A DNA stretch of 64,000 bases, taken from positions 80,808 to 144,807 of the forward strand of contig NZ_JAHCMB010000077.1 of NCBI RefSeq assembly GCF_019904155.1, written 5' to 3'. Shown one piece after another: positions 61,002 to 64,000 of this stretch; positions within the stretch are counted from its first letter, which is position 1; every line of letters begins with the position of its first letter. The translations under genes were made by a program, and so were the position numbers. The notes below the pieces were generated by a model. The model did not search any database. It worked only from the letters and a program-made list of their open reading frames with translations, and had not been told where the DNA came from. Source of the stretch: Paenibacillus sinensis. Its GTDB lineage: Bacteria; Bacillota; Bacilli; Paenibacillales; Paenibacillaceae.

Positions 61002-61030
61002 ATTCTATAGCATTTCGGCGGCGGCGTCAA
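61002..61030 (-). promoter_or_regulatory. Sigma-A promoter of the fluoride exporter gene
   Basis: On the minus strand TTGACG (61030-61025) and TAGAAT (61007-61002) are 17 bases apart, with the start about 25 bases before the aptamer. Confidence 0.75.
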
Positions 61031-61135
61031 TAAAACGGCGCATAGGCGCATAGTGGTTGCATAGTAGGCACTAGTGCGTGCTAGTAGGCGCTAGTGGGCA
61101 ACATGGCATGGCGCTTCACAGACCCGCCGAAGTAT

Positions 61136-61819
61136 TCAGGAGTAATCTTCCTTGCCGAGATTCCTTGGAAGGAGCCAGGCGGTGACGGCGGCGCAGCACA
61201 GGGCCAGCCCGAGCAGCCACAGCTTATCGTCATTCCACACACCCTTCTGCATGCTGAAAAGGTAAAAGGGCCCGGTGTACTTGCCTTTCGACATCCAATC
61301 GATCAGATACCAGGCGAAGGCCGCGATAAACCCGCCCGCAAGATGGCGGAAGAGTACGGCGAGCAGCAGGCCGAAGGAGCCCAGAGCGACAGTGGTGATC
61401 CATACCCCGGAAGCAAGCGGCAGATCGAAGGAAGCTCCCTTAAGCCGCAGCAGGCCGAAAAAGATGGCGAGCGAAAGGCCCGCATACCCGGCGCTCAACA
61501 GCCAGCGCAACAGAAACGTAGCGGTATGGGACCGCCGTTTGGCGAGCAGCGTCTCGCCGATCCCGCCCGCGTCGAGGACGGCGAGCGGAGGCAGAAGCAG
61601 CAGGCCGGCAAGGCTGGCGAAGCGCTCTCCGTAGAGGCCCGCTTCGCCCGGCCCCATGAAGGCGGCATTCGAGACCGCCGCCATCACGGCGAGCAGGAGC
61701 AGCGCGGCAAGCCAATTGTAAGAAGCGAGCAGGCGGAGATTGCGCAGCGCGAGCGGAACAAGGAGCGAACCGCCTCCGCCACTCCGCCCTGGGAGCCGGG
61801 CGATGTCCGGCCTGCTCAT
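61136..61819 (-). CDS. ABC-2 type membrane protein, second permease
   Basis: The 227-residue protein has about six predicted helices (NWLAALLLLAVMAAVSNAAF; ASLAGLLLLPPLAVL and others). I do not recognise a named family beyond ABC-2-like. Its start forms an ATGA overlap with the larger permease gene, which in turn overlaps the ATPase gene in the same way, so all three are translated together as one transporter. The cargo is unknown. Confidence 0.8.
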   Translation of the reverse strand: MSRPDIARLPGRSGGGGSLLVPLALRNLRLLASYNWLAALLLLAVMAAVSNAAFMGPGEAGLYGERFASLAGLLLLPPLAVLDAGGIGETLLAKRRSHTATFLLRWLLSAGYAGLSLAIFFGLLRLKGASFDLPLASGVWITTVALGSFGLLLAVLFRHLAGGFIAAFAWYLIDWMSKGKYTGPFYLFSMQKGVWNDDKLWLLGLALCCAAVTAWLLPRNLGKEDYS

Positions 61820-63348
61820 CGGCTCCCCTCCATGGCGGCTGCTGCGCTTCTTCCCCTACGCCTGCGGCTGCGGCCCACAGCGCGCCCGCTGCTTCGGCGC
61901 CGCTCCCAGAGGAAGGATGCCGCTGCGACCATCGCCAGCGCCAGGACGCTCATGAAAATGCGGTTTGCCATAATCTCACCGGCGGAATGCCGGTAAGCAT
62001 CACCCTGGGCGGCCGTATTGAAGCGGATGAGGAGCTTATAGAGACGGTAGTCTCCCATCAGGGGAAAGACCGACACGATAAACCAGGCGAACTGCAGCGG
62101 GACGGCAGCAATGCCGCTGCCGAACACGGTATAGACCAGCATGCCAAAAGCGGTGGTCGCCCAGACGGTTGGCAGCAGCCAGCCCGCGCCATAGGCCAGA
62201 AAGACGGGGAGCGCCTCGCCGAACGCCGATGCGCCATCCAGCGCTGTCGCGGTCTGCCAGGCCGCGACGACAGAGAGCAGCATATAGACGAGCGAAACCA
62301 TGACAGCATAGGCCAGAAAGCGTGCTCCGACATAGGTGAAAGCCCTGATCCGGCGGCTGGCGATCAATTCATGCATCCGGCTTGAACGGTCGCGGCTCAA
62401 GGCGAAGGCGGCCAGGAAGACCGGGAAGACTCCGGCGGTCAGACCTACATAATCGCAGAAGAGCCGCGCCATGCCGGGATAGACCTGCCCTTCGGCAAGG
62501 CGGTTATGGTATTCAGCTGCCTGGACCCGGTACTGCTCCATCGCCTGTTCATAGGTTTCAATGTTTTCAGCGAAGGTAACGGCATCCCGCATATAGTAGG
62601 TCCAGCCTCCAAGCTTCTTGTCCAGACCGGCGGCAATCGCCTTCACGTTCTCTGCCGTATACGACCCTGGATTCGACTTCACCTGTTCCATCTCATCAAT
62701 CGTACTGCGCATATTCGTCCTGTCGTGATCCGACAGCTTTGATTGGTGGGCGAACATCCCGAATACGATACGCTGATTCATCCAGCCGTTCCGCAAATCC
62801 TGCTGCAAATACTGGATGTAGCGCTCGGCGATTTTGCCGGGGTCTGTTATTTCCATCCACCCATAGACAGGCATTGGCGGCGGGGCTTCCATATCGGCCG
62901 GAGGCGCCTCCCCGTCCGCCGGGGTCTGGGCCTCTTCCCCGGCGCTTGCCGCGGCGGCCTCTGCCTCTTCGCCCGCTCCTGCGTTTGACGATCCGTCCTT
63001 CGCCGCGGCGGCCCCTGCTTCTGCGCCCGCTCCTGCGTTCGACGATCCGTCCTTTGTCGTGGCGTCCGGCGATGCGTTCATCGTCGCCGCTTCCGCCGAT
63101 CCGACTTTCGCTGCCGCATCCGCCCCAGCAGCACTCGCACTTCCGGCCTCCGCTGCTGCCTGAGCGGGAGCGGTGGAAGTCTGCTCCGTCTGCTTCTTAG
63201 GCGGAACAGGCGCCCGGCCCTCTCCCCAGCTCTCCGAGGTGGCGTAGTTGGTCCCATAGAAGAGCACCACCACGGCGATCAGCATATAGAAGACCAGATT
63301 CCGGCTCAACATGCGCATTTCCTTGAAGACAAGCGCCGGGAAGTTCAT
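61816..63348 (-). CDS. ABC-2 type membrane protein with long repeat-bearing linker
   Basis: The 510-residue protein has one N-terminal helix (NLVFYMLIAVVVLFYGTNY), then a large extracytoplasmic segment, then about five helices in the C-terminal half. The segment opens with an Ala/Gly/Glu/Ser-rich disordered linker (about residues 45-160) that contains two copies of an 18-residue unit (KDGSSNAGAG...). The following part (ITDPGKIAERYIQYLQQDLR) is helical. ATGA overlaps at both ends couple it to the ATPase and to the second permease. Export or envelope-stress function is inferred only. Confidence 0.82.
   Translation of the reverse strand: MNFPALVFKEMRMLSRNLVFYMLIAVVVLFYGTNYATSESWGEGRAPVPPKKQTEQTSTAPAQAAAEAGSASAAGADAAAKVGSAEAATMNASPDATTKDGSSNAGAGAEAGAAAAKDGSSNAGAGEEAEAAAASAGEEAQTPADGEAPPADMEAPPPMPVYGWMEITDPGKIAERYIQYLQQDLRNGWMNQRIVFGMFAHQSKLSDHDRTNMRSTIDEMEQVKSNPGSYTAENVKAIAAGLDKKLGGWTYYMRDAVTFAENIETYEQAMEQYRVQAAEYHNRLAEGQVYPGMARLFCDYVGLTAGVFPVFLAAFALSRDRSSRMHELIASRRIRAFTYVGARFLAYAVMVSLVYMLLSVVAAWQTATALDGASAFGEALPVFLAYGAGWLLPTVWATTAFGMLVYTVFGSGIAAVPLQFAWFIVSVFPLMGDYRLYKLLIRFNTAAQGDAYRHSAGEIMANRIFMSVLALAMVAAASFLWERRRSSGRAVGRSRRRRGRSAAAAMEGSR
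62971..63060. repeat. In-frame 54-base tandem repeat inside the permease gene
   Basis: The stretch GCCCGCTCCTGCGTT begins at 62971 and again at 63025, a 54-base period equal to 18 codons; it encodes the repeated KDGSSNAGAG unit. Confidence 0.8.
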
Positions 63349-64000
63349 AGCGCAGTACCCCCTCCCTTGCCGACAAGACACAGATAGCCGTCTTCCATAG
63401 TCGGCTCGGACGCTACAGCGTCCGGGAACGGCCGCTCCTCCGCCAGCAGGCGGACCTGCATGGATGAACCTGCCGCAACGGCCGACACGACCTTATAGCG
63501 GCTGCCGGCAGAAGCCCATTCCTTCTTGTCCATCTCCGTCTGCCATACTCGGCCCCTTGCCCGTTCCGCCAGGTCTTGGGTATTGCCCTGAAAAGGTACG
63601 CTTCCGCCCTTCAATACCGTGACCTCGCGGCAGGATGATTCCACGTCTTCCACCACATGCGTAGACAGGAGGACGACCCGCCCTTCCGCGAATCGCGCCA
63701 GCAGCTGGCGGAACCGGATGCGTTCCTCCGGGTCCAGCCCTGCGGTCGGCTCGTCAACGATGAGCAGCTTCGGCTCATGAAGCATCGCCTGGGCGATCCC
63801 GAGCCGCCGCTTCATCCCCCCCGACAGCGCCCTGACCTTCGCCTTGCGGTGTGCGGTCAGGTTAACCTCCTCCAGCAACGTATCGATCCGCCGCTTGCGT
63901 TCAGCCGCTCCCTTCACGCCGGATAGCAGCGCGAGATAGTCCATTGCCTCCGCGACTCTCATTCCTGGATAGAACGAGAACTCCTGAGGCAAATAGCCGA
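63345..64000 (-). CDS. ABC transporter ATP-binding protein, partial at the right edge
   Basis: The N-terminal part, including Walker A, is beyond the window. Present are the Q-loop region (GYLPQEFSFYPGM), the signature VRALSGGMKRRLGIAQAML, Walker B with LLIVDEPTAGLDPEER and the H-loop LLSTHVVEDVE. A C-terminal extension of about 75 residues follows. It overlaps the permease gene by four bases (ATGA). An apparent start at 63992 is an internal TTG; the frame stays open to the edge. Confidence 0.93.
   Translation of the reverse strand, partial: GYLPQEFSFYPGMRVAEAMDYLALLSGVKGAAERKRRIDTLLEEVNLTAHRKAKVRALSGGMKRRLGIAQAMLHEPKLLIVDEPTAGLDPEERIRFRQLLARFAEGRVVLLSTHVVEDVESSCREVTVLKGGSVPFQGNTQDLAERARGRVWQTEMDKKEWASAGSRYKVVSAVAAGSSMQVRLLAEERPFPDAVASEPTMEDGYLCLVGKGGGTAL

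Overview
This window reads as chromosomal DNA of an endospore-forming Bacillota, most likely Paenibacillus. The support is a GerA-family germination operon, octanoyltransferase LipL, paired GlgC/GlgD subunits, YesM/YesN-type two-component regulation beside an Lpl-type sugar transporter, strong AGGAGG-type ribosome binding sites, several TTG/GTG starts, and a moderately high GC content. No rRNA, tRNA, insertion sequence, prophage or CRISPR array was seen.

Layout. 1-1.7 kb: a partial GNAT acetyltransferase, a small winged-helix-like protein and free methionine-R-sulfoxide reductase. 1.7-6.5 kb: glgC-glgD-glgP, without glgA or glgB. 7.2-10.2 kb: an OmpR-type response regulator, its histidine kinase and a half-size FAD protein. 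10.6-12.2 kb: a MerR regulator translationally coupled to an SRPBCC protein and a DHFR-like protein. 12.3-21.8 kb: a carbohydrate locus (GH42 beta-galactosidase, lipoprotein, two permeases, YesN and YesM). 22-26.5 kb: an envelope glycosylation operon (polytopic GT39-like transferase, GT2 glycosyltransferase, GalU). 26.8-32.7 kb: three small accessory genes, then the germination receptor operon A-C-D-B. 32.8-45.3 kb: short cassettes, namely an alkyltransferase-like protein, ArsR-SulP, MarR-nitroreductase-monooxygenase, LipL, CHAD, MerR-thioredoxin, a truncated LCP gene and an MFS exporter.

45.4-58.1 kb holds the most unusual locus: twelve consecutive minus-strand genes behind one consensus promoter with a GntR operator at its start site. 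They encode GntR, a TIM-barrel epimerase, an M20 deacylase, a threonine-synthase-like PLP enzyme, a CUT1 importer without its own ATPase, a Gfo/Idh/MocA dehydrogenase, RidA, a metallo-beta-lactamase-fold hydrolase, a SIS protein and an FGGY kinase. The set fits import and breakdown of a sugar-amino-acid type conjugate; the substrate is unknown. After DUF202 and MarR genes, a fluoride riboswitch controls a CLC-F fluoride exporter. The window ends in a three-gene ABC transporter cut by the right edge.

Two regulatory links were read directly from shared promoter architecture. The response regulator gene and the glycosylation operon both carry TTCAG-N6-TTCAG exactly 21 bases before their -10 box. 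The yesN gene and the sugar permease operon both carry GAAAAAGTAT about 45 bases before a -10-like box.
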